Shown one piece after another: positions 56,596 to 64,000 of a DNA stretch of 64,000 nt. The DNA is taken from the NCBI RefSeq assembly GCF_011303755.1, contig NZ_CP049885.1, positions 1,160,001 through 1,224,000 of the forward strand. Direction: 5' to 3'. Below the pieces are notes generated by a model, which saw only the letters and a list, made by a program, of their open reading frames with translations, was not told where the DNA came from and searched no databases. This DNA is from Acidovorax sp. HDW3 (GTDB lineage Bacteria > Pseudomonadota > Gammaproteobacteria > Burkholderiales > Burkholderiaceae_C). The number at the start of each line of letters is the position of its first letter. Within the stretch, counting starts at the first letter, position 1. A program made the translations under genes and the position numbers.

Positions 56596-57426
56596 ATGGC
56601 ATCTTCTGCTTTGCTCCCTCTGTCTTCTTCGTCTGCCAGCCGCCGCCAGGCACTGCGTGCTGCTGCGGCCCTGGGCTTGATGGCGGTGTTGCCGCTGTCG
56701 GCGCAGGCGCGGCTGGCGCTGTCTTCGGCTATCAACCGCACGGCGCGCAACCGGGCGTTGTCGCAGCGCATTGCCAAGGCCTACGCCCAGCTGTTGCTGG
56801 GCGTTTTCCCGGATCGCGCCCGGGAGATCATCAATACTGCACGCCAGTTGGTGCGTGCCGGCTTTGATGAAATGGCGCAGCAGGAATGGCCGGCAGACGT
56901 GGCCAAGCTGCTCGCCGAGCTGCGCACGCAGTCCGATCGGCTCGATGCCCTGATCGTTCAGGCGCCCACCAAGGACAGCGTGGTGCAGGTGGCGGTGCAG
57001 GCCGATCGGATGCTCGACGCCGCCAATGCCGCCACCTTGGCGCTGGAGAAGCTGTCCCAGGCGGGCACGGCCAAGTTGGTCAACCTCGCTGGGCGCGAGC
57101 GCATGTTGTCGCAGCGCCTGGCCAAGAACTACAACCTGCAGGCGGTGCACCCGGACAGCAAAGCGGTGCGCGACATCCTGGCGTCCGATGCGCTCGAATT
57201 CAAGCGGGGGCTCGATGAACTCGGAAAAACGCCAATTTCCACCCCGGCGATTCGTACCCAGCTGGAGCTGGCCCAGGGGCAGTGGGTGTTTTTTGATGCC
57301 GCCTTGCAGCGTCAGGCTGACGCACGCGGCCTGGAGGCGGTGGCCACCACCAGCGAGCGTTTGCTCGAAGTCACCAATCGTCTGACGGATCTGTACGAGC
57401 TGGCACTCAAAGAAGTCTTGGGGTAA
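56596..57426 (+). CDS. Exported PilJ-N/NIT-like domain protein, paralogue 1
   Basis: The 276-residue protein has a twin-arginine-like signal (SASRRQALRAAAALGLMA, cleavage after SAQA near 37). It is otherwise all helical, with no transmembrane or signalling domain. Two copies of a P-box-like sequence are seen: INRTARNRALSQRIAKAY (46-63) and VNLAGRERMLSQRLAKNY (162-179). P-boxes of this form bind nitrate/nitrite in NarX/NarQ and occur in the PilJ N-terminal domain. I infer a periplasmic sensor or binding protein. It is followed by two tandem paralogues. Confidence 0.78.
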   Translation: MASSALLPLSSSSASRRQALRAAAALGLMAVLPLSAQARLALSSAINRTARNRALSQRIAKAYAQLLLGVFPDRAREIINTARQLVRAGFDEMAQQEWPADVAKLLAELRTQSDRLDALIVQAPTKDSVVQVAVQADRMLDAANAATLALEKLSQAGTAKLVNLAGRERMLSQRLAKNYNLQAVHPDSKAVRDILASDALEFKRGLDELGKTPISTPAIRTQLELAQGQWVFFDAALQRQADARGLEAVATTSERLLEVTNRLTDLYELALKEVLG

Positions 57427-57475
57427 TTGGTAACAGATTGGCAATTCCTGTGTGCGCATAGGTTTTTGGGATTTG

Positions 57476-57491
57476 TGTCATTGAAATGACA
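57476..57491. promoter_or_regulatory. Palindrome TGTCATT-N2-AATGACA before paralogue 2
   Basis: A perfect 7-bp inverted repeat in the 111-base gap, followed at 57493 by GATAAT, which could be a -10 element. It looks like an operator overlapping a promoter, so paralogue 2 may have its own control. The regulator is unknown. Confidence 0.4.
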
Positions 57492-57537
57492 GGATAATTA
57501 GGGTTTACACCATTGCGTGTTTTCTCTTATTGTTGTT

Positions 57538-58371
57538 ATGAAATCGATGGATTCCCTGTTTTCCTTTGGCTCAGTACAGGCTGGCCGCCGTCAGGCATTG
57601 CGCGCAGGTGCAGCCTTGACCCTGTTGGCGGCCCTGCCCCTGGCGGCGCAGGCACGCTTGGCGATCGCCACCGCCATCAACCGCACGGCACGCAATCGTG
57701 CGCTGTCGCAGCGCATTGCCAAGGCCTATGCCCAGCTGCAGCTGGGGGTACTGCCTGACCGCGCGCGTGATGTGCTCACCACGGCCCGTCAGCTGGTGCG
57801 CAATGGTTTCAAGGAAATGGGGCAGCACGAATGGCCCGCTGATATTGGCAAGCTGTTGGCGCAGTTGCACACCGAGGCCGACAAGCTCGACAGCCTGGTG
57901 ACCCAGGCGCCGACCAAGGACGGGGTGCTGCAGGTTTCGGCCCAGGCCGACCGGATGCTCGATGCCGCCAACACCGCCACCCTGGCGCTGGAAAAACTGG
58001 CCCAGGCCGGCACAGCCAAGCTGGTGAACGAGGCGGGCCACCAGCGCTGGCTGTCGCAGCGTCTGGCCAAGAACTACAACCTGCGGGCCATCAGCCCCGA
58101 GGACAAGGCGCTGCGCGAACAGCTGCAGGCCGATGCGCAGGCGTTTCGCCATGGCATGGACATGCTGGCCAAGGCGCCGATTTCCACCCCGGCGATTCGT
58201 ACCCAGCTGGAGCTGGCGCAGGGCCAGTGGATGTTCTTTGATGCCGCCTTGCAGCGCCCGTCTGATACACGCGGCCTCGAAGCCGTGGCCACGACCAGCG
58301 AGCGCTTGATCGAAGTCACCAACCAGCTCACCGATTTGTACGAAGTGGCTCTTAAGGAAGTGCTCGGTTGA
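57538..58371 (+). CDS. Exported PilJ-N/NIT-like domain protein, paralogue 2
   Basis: The 277-residue protein is closely related to paralogue 1 over its whole length, including both P-box-like repeats (INRTARNRALSQRIAKAY and AGHQRWLSQRLAKNY). In the second, the usual RM pair is replaced by RW, so the two may differ in ligand. The signal region has QAGRRQALRAGAAL. Starts considered: ATG 57538 (used) or 57547. Confidence 0.78.
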   Translation: MKSMDSLFSFGSVQAGRRQALRAGAALTLLAALPLAAQARLAIATAINRTARNRALSQRIAKAYAQLQLGVLPDRARDVLTTARQLVRNGFKEMGQHEWPADIGKLLAQLHTEADKLDSLVTQAPTKDGVLQVSAQADRMLDAANTATLALEKLAQAGTAKLVNEAGHQRWLSQRLAKNYNLRAISPEDKALREQLQADAQAFRHGMDMLAKAPISTPAIRTQLELAQGQWMFFDAALQRPSDTRGLEAVATTSERLIEVTNQLTDLYEVALKEVLG

Positions 58372-58476
58372 GCCCTTTCGTTTGAAACGGTTGTCTACAA
58401 ACTGTTGCAAGGAGGCGTGGGCAGGAGTTGATCGGCGTCAGAGTGGGGTTGGTAAGTGGTTTCCACAATCGCGCCC

Positions 58477-59322
58477 ATGTCCGATACCTCCAGCTCCTTG
58501 CCTTTTTCTGCATCTTGCGCCTTGCGCTGGCCGCGCCGTCGTGCAGCGCTGCGCCTTTTGGTGGCCACCGTAGGGGCTGCGGCCTTGCCCCTGTCGGCCC
58601 AGGTGCGCCCGGCCTTGCTCACGGCCATCAACCGCACGGCCAGCCTGCGCGCCTTGGCACAGCGCCAGGCCAAGTTGTACGCACAGCATTTTTTGAGTGT
58701 GCAGTCGCCCAAAGCGCAAGAGCTGCAGGCTTACACGCGCCAGCAAATTCAAGCCGTGTTTGCGGATGTGTTGCCCCATCCCTGGCCGGCTGAGGTGGTG
58801 CAGGCGCTGGAGCAGGCACGCAGCCAATGCACGCAGCTCGATGCCTTGCTGGTGCGCGTGCCCACCAAGGAGTTGGTGGCGCAGGTATCGGCGCAGGCAG
58901 ACAAGGCTTTGGAGGCGGCCCAGCAGGCTACGCTGGCGCTGGAGAAGCAGGCGCCGGCACCTACGGCGCGTCTGGTCAGTCTGGCAGGGCGCTTGCGTTG
59001 GTTGTCGCAGCGTCTGGCCAAAAACTACTATCTGTTGGCCACGGGCATGGATGCCAAGCTGCTGCGCGAGCAGATGGCGCAAGATGCGGTCGAGTTTCGG
59101 CAAACGCTCGAAAGCCTGCAAAAAGCCCCGGTGGCGACGCCGGCGATTCGTTCGCAGTTGGAGCTGGCGCAGGGGCAATGGGTGTTTTTTGACGCTGCCC
59201 TGCAGCGCCCGGTTGATGGCCGGGGGCTCGACGCCATGAGCACTGCCAGCGAGCGGATGCTGGAGGTGATGCAGCAGCTCGCTGGCGCTTATGAGGCAGC
59301 TCTCAAGGAAATTTTGGGCTAA
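58477..59322 (+). CDS. Exported PilJ-N/NIT-like domain protein, paralogue 3 (divergent)
   Basis: The 281-residue third copy keeps the layout but has diverged: INRTASLRALAQRQAKLY and LAGRLRWLSQRLAKNY stand at the two P-box positions. Signal region WPRRRAALRLLVATVG. The C-terminal half (STPAIRTQLELAQGQW-like, here ATPAIRSQLELAQGQW) is the best conserved part of all three. Start ATG 58477 or GTG 58456; neither has a good ribosome site. Confidence 0.74.
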   Translation: MSDTSSSLPFSASCALRWPRRRAALRLLVATVGAAALPLSAQVRPALLTAINRTASLRALAQRQAKLYAQHFLSVQSPKAQELQAYTRQQIQAVFADVLPHPWPAEVVQALEQARSQCTQLDALLVRVPTKELVAQVSAQADKALEAAQQATLALEKQAPAPTARLVSLAGRLRWLSQRLAKNYYLLATGMDAKLLREQMAQDAVEFRQTLESLQKAPVATPAIRSQLELAQGQWVFFDAALQRPVDGRGLDAMSTASERMLEVMQQLAGAYEAALKEILG

Positions 59323-59370
59323 AAGGCCCGCAGCCCTTGCTGAATCAGCGTGAGCTGCTATTGTTTTTGT
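59320..59370. repeat. Dispersed repeat copy between the PilJ-like trio and the stomatin gene
   Basis: GGCCCGCAGCCCTTGCTGAATCAGCGTGAGCTGCTATT, degenerate. Both convergent stop codons (59322 and 59358-59360) lie in or at it. Confidence 0.65.
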
Positions 59371-60272
59371 GTTCCCTGCACCATCTTCATGGCCGAGGCA
59401 ATCAGGGCGGAGACTTCCCCCATGTTGCTGGGCACGATGAGGGTGGTCTGGGCATCCTTGGCGACGCGGCCATAGGCGTCCACGGCTTTTTCTGCCACCT
59501 TGAGCTGCACTGCCTGGGCGCCGCCGGGGCGTTCAATGGCGCCAGCGACGCGCTCGATGGCGCGGGCGCTGGCTTCGGCCACGGCCAGGATGGCGGCCGC
59601 CTCGCCCTGCGCGCGGTTGATGGCGGCTTGTTTTTCCCCTTCGGATTTGGCAATGAAGGACTGGCGCTCGCCTTCGGCAAGGTTGATCTGCTCTTGTCGG
59701 CGGCCTTCGGAGGCGGCAATCAGCGCGCGCTTTTCACGCTCGGCGGTGATTTGCGCCTGCATGGCGCGCAGGATGTCGGCTGGCGGCGTCAAATCCTTGA
59801 TTTCGTAGCGCAGCACCTTCACGCCCCAGTTGAGCGCCGCCTCGTCGATGGCGGTCACTACTTGGGCGTTGATCATGTCGCGCTCCTCGAAGGTGCGGTC
59901 GAGTTCGAGCTTGCCGATGACGCTGCGCAGCGAAGTTTGTGCCAGTTGGGTGATGGCCATGATGTAGTTGGAGGAGCCGTAGCTGGCGCGCATCGGGTCG
60001 GTGACCTGGAAGTACAGGATGCCATCGACCTGCAGCTGGGTGTTGTCCTTGGTGATGCAGACCTGGCTGGGCACGTCCAGTGGCACTTCTTTGAGGCTGT
60101 GGCGGTAGGCGATCTGATCGACGAAGGGAATGAGGTAATTCAAACCTGGCCCCAGCGTACCAGCGTACTTACCCAGGCGTTCTTTGACCCAGGCGTGCTG
60201 CTGCGGCACGATTTTGATCGAGCGCACGATGAACAGGGCGGCGATAACGAACAGGACGATGGCGACTTCCAT
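59358..60272 (-). CDS. SPFH/stomatin-family membrane protein (QmcA-like)
   Basis: The 304-residue protein has one N-terminal membrane segment (1-17), a band-7/SPFH domain (with LGPGLNYLIPFVDQIAYR, DVPSQ, NTQLQVDG) and a long charged coiled coil (about 180-270) that builds oligomeric membrane rings. Partner NfeD is encoded 14 bases upstream, the usual pairing. It scaffolds membrane microdomains and protein quality control; exact role here unknown. Confidence 0.92.
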   Translation of the reverse strand: MEVAIVLFVIAALFIVRSIKIVPQQHAWVKERLGKYAGTLGPGLNYLIPFVDQIAYRHSLKEVPLDVPSQVCITKDNTQLQVDGILYFQVTDPMRASYGSSNYIMAITQLAQTSLRSVIGKLELDRTFEERDMINAQVVTAIDEAALNWGVKVLRYEIKDLTPPADILRAMQAQITAEREKRALIAASEGRRQEQINLAEGERQSFIAKSEGEKQAAINRAQGEAAAILAVAEASARAIERVAGAIERPGGAQAVQLKVAEKAVDAYGRVAKDAQTTLIVPSNMGEVSALIASAMKMVQGTQKQ

Positions 60273-60286
60273 GGCTGTACTCCTTT

Positions 60287-60712
60287 TTAGATTTTTTCCA
60301 CCACCAGGCGGTTGCCCAGCAGTTCAACGACGCGGTGTGCTCCCGGGCTGGGGCTGCTGCCGGGGCGGGACAGGGCTGTCCATTGGGCGCCTCGGTATTT
60401 GACCTGGGCTGTGCCGTCGGGCTGCCAGGTGTCGATGTGCAGTGTCTCACCAATGTCGAGGTTGACGCTGCGGTCCGCGCGCACGGAGGGCGCTCCGGGT
60501 GGTGGGCGCCGGCGCAGGTAGGCCAGGGTTACTGCGGCGCTGCCGACCAAGGCGGCGAGCACAATTTGCAGCACCGTCCCGGCACCGCCGTATGCGGCTA
60601 GCGCACCTGCAGCCAGGCCCAGAGCCAGCATCAAGAGGTAGAAGGTGCCGGTCAGCAGTTCCAGAGCGACGGCGGCACCGGCGGCCAGCCACCAGAGGTT
60701 GGCATCGGTCAT
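60287..60712 (-). CDS. NfeD-like membrane protein
   Basis: The 141-residue protein has three close hydrophobic segments (about 6-66) and a soluble OB-fold C-terminus (GETLHIDTWQPDGTAQVKYRGAQW). This is the short NfeD type that pairs with SPFH proteins. ATG 60712 is the only in-frame Met before the first helix; an AGGAG lies 13 bases upstream, rather distant. Confidence 0.9.
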   Translation of the reverse strand: MTDANLWWLAAGAAVALELLTGTFYLLMLALGLAAGALAAYGGAGTVLQIVLAALVGSAAVTLAYLRRRPPPGAPSVRADRSVNLDIGETLHIDTWQPDGTAQVKYRGAQWTALSRPGSSPSPGAHRVVELLGNRLVVEKI

Positions 60713-60854
60713 GGGGTTGTCATCTCCTGAGGTTTGTATGTAGTTCGCCACATTCTGAGTGAAAAAGGGCGCTGTTCCGAGGGGGGTGGGGCTTATTCCT
60801 TACACTTCGCGCCTGCTTTATTTTTGAGTCCGCTTCGAGCCTAGGAGGCCGCGC

Positions 60855-63173
60855 ATGAAATTCCGCTTTCCCATTGTCATCATCGATGAGGATTACCGCT
60901 CCGACAACACCTCGGGGCTGGGCATTCGCGCCCTGGCGCAGGCGATTGAAGAAGAGGGCTTTGAAGTGCTGGGCGTGACCAGCTATGGCGACCTGAGCCA
61001 GTTCGCGCAGCAGCAAAGCCGCGCCAGCGCTTTCATTCTGTCGATTGACGACGAAGAATTTACGCTGGGTGCGGGCCAGGACCCCATCATTCACAGCCTG
61101 CGCAGCTTCATCGGCGAGGTGCGGCGCAAAAACGCCGACGTGCCGATCTATATCTACGGCGAGACGAAAACGGCGCGCCACCTGCCCAACGACATCTTGC
61201 GCGAGCTGCACGGCTTCATTCATATGTTTGAAGACACGCCGGAGTTCGTCGCCAAGCACATCATCCGCGAAGCCAAGAGCTACCTGGAGGGCGTGCAGCC
61301 GCCGTTCTTCAAGGCGCTTCTCGACTACGCCGAAGATGGCTCGTACAGCTGGCACTGCCCCGGACATTCGGGCGGCGTGGCATTTTTGAAGAGCCCCGTG
61401 GGCCAGATGTACCACCAGTTCTACGGCGAGAACATGCTGCGTGCCGACGTGTGCAACGCCGTGGAAGAGCTGGGCCAATTGCTGGACCACAACGGCGCCA
61501 TTGGCGAATCCGAGCGCAATGCGGCGCGCATCTTCAACGCCGATCACTGCTTTTTCGTCACCAACGGCACCAGCACGAGCAACAAAATCGTCTGGCACCA
61601 CACCGTGGCCCCGGGCGACGTGGTGGTGGTGGACCGCAACTGCCACAAGTCCATCCTGCACAGCATCATCATGACCGGCGCCGTGCCGGTGTTCCTGAAG
61701 CCCACGCGCAACCACTTCGGCATCATCGGCCCGATCCCGCAAAGCGAGTTCGAGCCTGACACCATCCGCGCCAAAATTGCTGCCAACCCGCTGCTGGGGG
61801 GCGTGGATGCCAAAGCCGTCAAGCCGCGTGTGCTCACGCTCACGCAATCGACCTACGACGGCGTGCTCTACAACACCGAGACCATCAAGCAGATGCTCGA
61901 CGGCTACGTGGACAACCTGCACTTCGACGAGGCCTGGTTGCCGCACGCCGCTTTCCACCCGTTCTACGGCAGCTTCCACGCCATGGGCAAGAAGCGCGCG
62001 CGTCCGCAGCATTCGGTGGTCTATGCCACGCAGTCCATCCACAAGCTGCTCGCCGGCATCAGCCAGGCCAGCCATGTGCTGGTGCAGGATTCGCAAAGCG
62101 AAAAGCTCGACCGGCATCTGTTCAACGAGGCCTACCTGATGCACACCAGTACCTCGCCGCAGTACAGCATCATTGCCAGCTGCGACGTGGCCGCCGCCAT
62201 GATGGAGCCGCCCGGCGGCACGGCACTGGTGGAAGAAAGCCTGGTCGAAGCCCTGGACTTTCGCCGCGCCATGCGCCAGGTGGAAGATGAATTTGGCAAG
62301 AACGACTGGTGGTTCAAGGTCTGGGGCCCCGAGGAACTCGTGGACGATGGCCTGGGCACGGCCGAGACCTGGGTGTTTCGCAACAAGGGCAAGAAGAAGA
62401 ATGGCGCGGCCCAAAATGCCGCGAAATGGCACGGCTTTGGTGACCTGGCCGACGGCTTCAACATGCTCGACCCGATCAAATCGACCATCGTCACGCCTGG
62501 CCTGAACCTCGATGGCAAGTTTGATGCCACAGGCATTCCGGCTTCCATCGTCACCAAGTACCTGGCCGAGCACGGCGTGGTGGTGGAAAAGACCGGCTTG
62601 TACAGCTTCTTCATCATGTTCACCATCGGCATCACCAAGGGCCGCTGGAACACGCTCTTGGCGGCGCTGCAGCAGTTCAAGGACGACTACGAGAAGAACC
62701 AGCCGATGTGGCGCATCCTTCCGGAGTTCTGCCAGCAGCACAAGCGCTACGAGAAGATGGGCCTCAAAGACCTGTGCCAGCACGTGCACCAGCTCTACGC
62801 CAAATACGACATCGCGCGCCTGACGACCGAGATGTATTTGAGCGACCTGACCCCGGCCATGAAGCCCAGCGACGCCTACGCCCACATCGCCCAGCGCAAG
62901 ACCGAGCGCGTGGCCATTGATGCGCTGGAAGGGCGCATCACCACCAGCCTGATCACGCCGTACCCGCCGGGCATCCCGCTCTTGATTCCGGGTGAGGTGT
63001 TCAACAAGAAGATCGTGGACTACCTCAAGTTCGCGCGCGAGTTCGCCAAGGTGTGCCCGGGCTTCGAGACTGACATCCACGGCCTGGTGGAGATCGAAGA
63101 TGACATGGGCAACGTGAGTTACTACGCTGACTGTGTGGCTGAGCTGGGCCGCCCCGCGAAGAAAGCTGCCTAG
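60855..63173 (+). CDS. Arginine/lysine/ornithine decarboxylase (fold type I, inducible-type)
   Basis: The 772-residue PLP enzyme has an N-terminal wing/receiver-like domain (1-130, starting FRFPIVIIDEDYRS), the catalytic domain with HFDEAWLPHAAFHP and the PLP lysine in ATQSIHKLLAGISQAS, and the C-terminal domain. It decarboxylates a basic amino acid, consuming a proton; which one cannot be read from motifs alone (arginine is my first guess from betaproteobacterial relatives). AGGAGG sits upstream of the ATG. No antiporter gene is adjacent, so polyamine synthesis is as likely as acid resistance. Confidence 0.88.
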   Translation: MKFRFPIVIIDEDYRSDNTSGLGIRALAQAIEEEGFEVLGVTSYGDLSQFAQQQSRASAFILSIDDEEFTLGAGQDPIIHSLRSFIGEVRRKNADVPIYIYGETKTARHLPNDILRELHGFIHMFEDTPEFVAKHIIREAKSYLEGVQPPFFKALLDYAEDGSYSWHCPGHSGGVAFLKSPVGQMYHQFYGENMLRADVCNAVEELGQLLDHNGAIGESERNAARIFNADHCFFVTNGTSTSNKIVWHHTVAPGDVVVVDRNCHKSILHSIIMTGAVPVFLKPTRNHFGIIGPIPQSEFEPDTIRAKIAANPLLGGVDAKAVKPRVLTLTQSTYDGVLYNTETIKQMLDGYVDNLHFDEAWLPHAAFHPFYGSFHAMGKKRARPQHSVVYATQSIHKLLAGISQASHVLVQDSQSEKLDRHLFNEAYLMHTSTSPQYSIIASCDVAAAMMEPPGGTALVEESLVEALDFRRAMRQVEDEFGKNDWWFKVWGPEELVDDGLGTAETWVFRNKGKKKNGAAQNAAKWHGFGDLADGFNMLDPIKSTIVTPGLNLDGKFDATGIPASIVTKYLAEHGVVVEKTGLYSFFIMFTIGITKGRWNTLLAALQQFKDDYEKNQPMWRILPEFCQQHKRYEKMGLKDLCQHVHQLYAKYDIARLTTEMYLSDLTPAMKPSDAYAHIAQRKTERVAIDALEGRITTSLITPYPPGIPLLIPGEVFNKKIVDYLKFAREFAKVCPGFETDIHGLVEIEDDMGNVSYYADCVAELGRPAKKAA

Positions 63174-63197
63174 GGGCAGATGGGGGACGACGGGCCC

Positions 63198-63239
63198 TTT
63201 GGCAGCACCTTTGGCAGCACCTTTGGGTGCTCCTTTATT
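63198..63239 (+). terminator. Short direct repeat and terminator after the decarboxylase
   Basis: Two exact tandem copies of TTTGGCAGCACC (63198-63221) are followed by GGGTGCT. The second copy forms an AGCACC/GGTGCT hairpin with a T-rich tail, an intrinsic terminator for the decarboxylase. Confidence 0.65.
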
Positions 63240-64000
63240 GAGAGCTGCTAGCGCTTGATGGACGGGCGCTAGAGGCCGATTTGGCTTCAAATTCTGGCGC
63301 AGGTGGCGCATCTGCCCGTACGCGCCAGAAGCGCGCAAAGCGCGGCAGGCCGCTGGCGTGGGTGCCGTTGTAGCGGTAGGTCACCACGCTACCGATGGGC
63401 GGCGGCGTGCGGCGCAGCCCATCGGGCAGGCCGCTGCCCAGGCGAAAGCGCTGGCCGCTGGGCATCTGCACCAGTAGCGCACCGGTCTGGCCGGCGTACT
63501 TGCCCTTGCCGGGCATGTGGCCCACGACGACGGCCTCTGCGTCCTCGAAGGACTTGAGTTTGAGCAGGTCGTCGCTGCGCCCGCCCCGGTAGGGTGCGTC
63601 ATCCCGACGCAGCATCAGCCCTTCGGCGCCGGCCTTCTCGTGCGTGCGCAGCTGCTGCATCAGCGCGCCATGGCTGGCCACGCGCCACTGCGGCACGGCC
63701 TGCACCCAGGGCTGCTCCAGCGCGGCGACGGTCTGCCGCAGGTGCGGCAGGCGTTCGCCGAAGCCGCCCGGCTGGCCGGGCAGGTCGAACACCATGTAGC
63801 GCAGCGCGCGCCACGGCGCATCCTGCGGCGCGGCCTGGGCTACGACGGCCTGGACTTGCTCAAACCGCCCGCGCCCGGCCCAAAGTTCGCCGTCCATTGG
63901 CACGTCGGGCCAGCCGACGGTGAACCATGCGGGCGCGTGGATTGGTAGGCCCTGGCGCGAGCGCAGTTCCTGCCCCGTCCAGAGCGCGCGCACGCCGTCG
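63235..64000 (-). CDS. ATP-dependent DNA ligase, small exported-type (LigE-like), 5' end cut by the window
   Basis: Frame open from the right edge: (K)xDGVRALW at the edge is motif I of ATP-dependent ligases, lacking only its lysine-containing start. DGELW (motif III), EGLMLR (motif IV) and LLKLK (motif V) follow, then an OB domain with GSVVTYRYNG. Small two-domain ligases of this kind (LigE/Haemophilus type) often have a signal peptide and act in the periplasm, but the N-terminus is outside the window. The last 15 or so Ser/Ala-rich residues are encoded by a dispersed repeat. Confidence 0.85.
   Translation of the reverse strand, partial: DGVRALWTGQELRSRQGLPIHAPAWFTVGWPDVPMDGELWAGRGRFEQVQAVVAQAAPQDAPWRALRYMVFDLPGQPGGFGERLPHLRQTVAALEQPWVQAVPQWRVASHGALMQQLRTHEKAGAEGLMLRRDDAPYRGGRSDDLLKLKSFEDAEAVVVGHMPGKGKYAGQTGALLVQMPSGQRFRLGSGLPDGLRRTPPPIGSVVTYRYNGTHASGLPRFARFWRVRADAPPAPEFEAKSASSARPSSASSSQ
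63238..63292. repeat. Dispersed repeat copy forming the ligase C-terminus
   Basis: GAGAGCTGCTAGCGCTTGATGG and CGGGCGCTAGAGGCCG. The ligase stop codon lies just left of it, so the repeat is translated as an Ser/Ala-rich tail. Confidence 0.7.

Noticed and set aside
60713-60733. Mini-ORF (5 codons) just upstream of the NfeD-like gene
   Set aside because: AGGAG is too close to its ATG and there is no conserved leader context.
60720-63338. 872-codon open frame on the minus strand
   Set aside because: Antisense to the amino-acid decarboxylase, with shadow-frame composition and no start signals.

Overview
The window looks like a chromosome segment of a denitrifying betaproteobacterium, most likely Comamonadaceae (an Acidovorax/Alicycliphilus-like organism). 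This rests on the high GC content, house-keeping proteins of betaproteobacterial type (PhaR, Omp32-like porin, DUF1631 protein, MetZ), an NirS-type denitrification cluster, and about ten copies of a short GCTGCTAGCGCTTG-like intergenic repeat. The genus call is inference; nothing was searched. No IS element, prophage or CRISPR array was seen, so most of the window reads as core genome with two specialised blocks.

Region 1 (1-9490) is a cytochrome cd1 nitrite reductase / heme d1 locus on the minus strand: nirS, nirC, nirF, a fused nirDL, nirG, nirH, nirJ and nirN, then the first codons of a probable nirO/norE-like gene running off the left edge. nirE is divergent from nirS, with an FNR/DNR-like box between them. 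Most genes overlap or nearly touch. Region 2 (9500-25704) is house-keeping: RNase G, tRNA-Thr, folC, a SPOR protein, cvpA, purF, metZ, gltX, a twice-repeated Ala-Glu-Asp tRNA array, an HGSNAT-like membrane protein, rho, trxA, two small-ORF candidates and a flavoprotein.

Region 3 (25896-35878) is the most notable accessory block. It holds a TonB-dependent receptor preceded by a ModE-like palindrome, a DUF2478 protein, a FecB/FecCD/FecE-type ABC importer, a methyltransferase and a DUF364 protein. These run without a break into ModA, ModB, ModD and a di-Mop protein. I read it as a two-membrane molybdate or tungstate (possibly molybdophore) acquisition system, which fits the Mo demand of nitrate respiration. 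No modC is present.

Region 4 (35908-55299) contains the 4.5S SRP RNA, a DUF1631 protein, a K+-independent H+-pyrophosphatase divergent from soluble Ppa, CheW plus an MCP, a porin, phaR, rimO, dnaX with an A9 slippery run, ybaB, recR, mltD, gloB, a methyltransferase whose start overlaps the gloB start head-to-head, rnhA, and the moaA-mobA-GNAT-thioredoxin operon. Region 5 (55296-64000) has a good FNR/DNR box between moaA and three tandem paralogues of exported PilJ-N/NIT-like proteins. It ends with a stomatin/NfeD pair, a large basic amino-acid decarboxylase and a truncated ATP-dependent DNA ligase.

The blocks connect through nitrogen-oxide respiration: nitrite reductase and heme d1 synthesis (region 1), Mo uptake (region 3), molybdopterin synthesis (moaA, mobA), and candidate nitrate/nitrite-binding proteins next to an anaerobic-regulator site (region 5).
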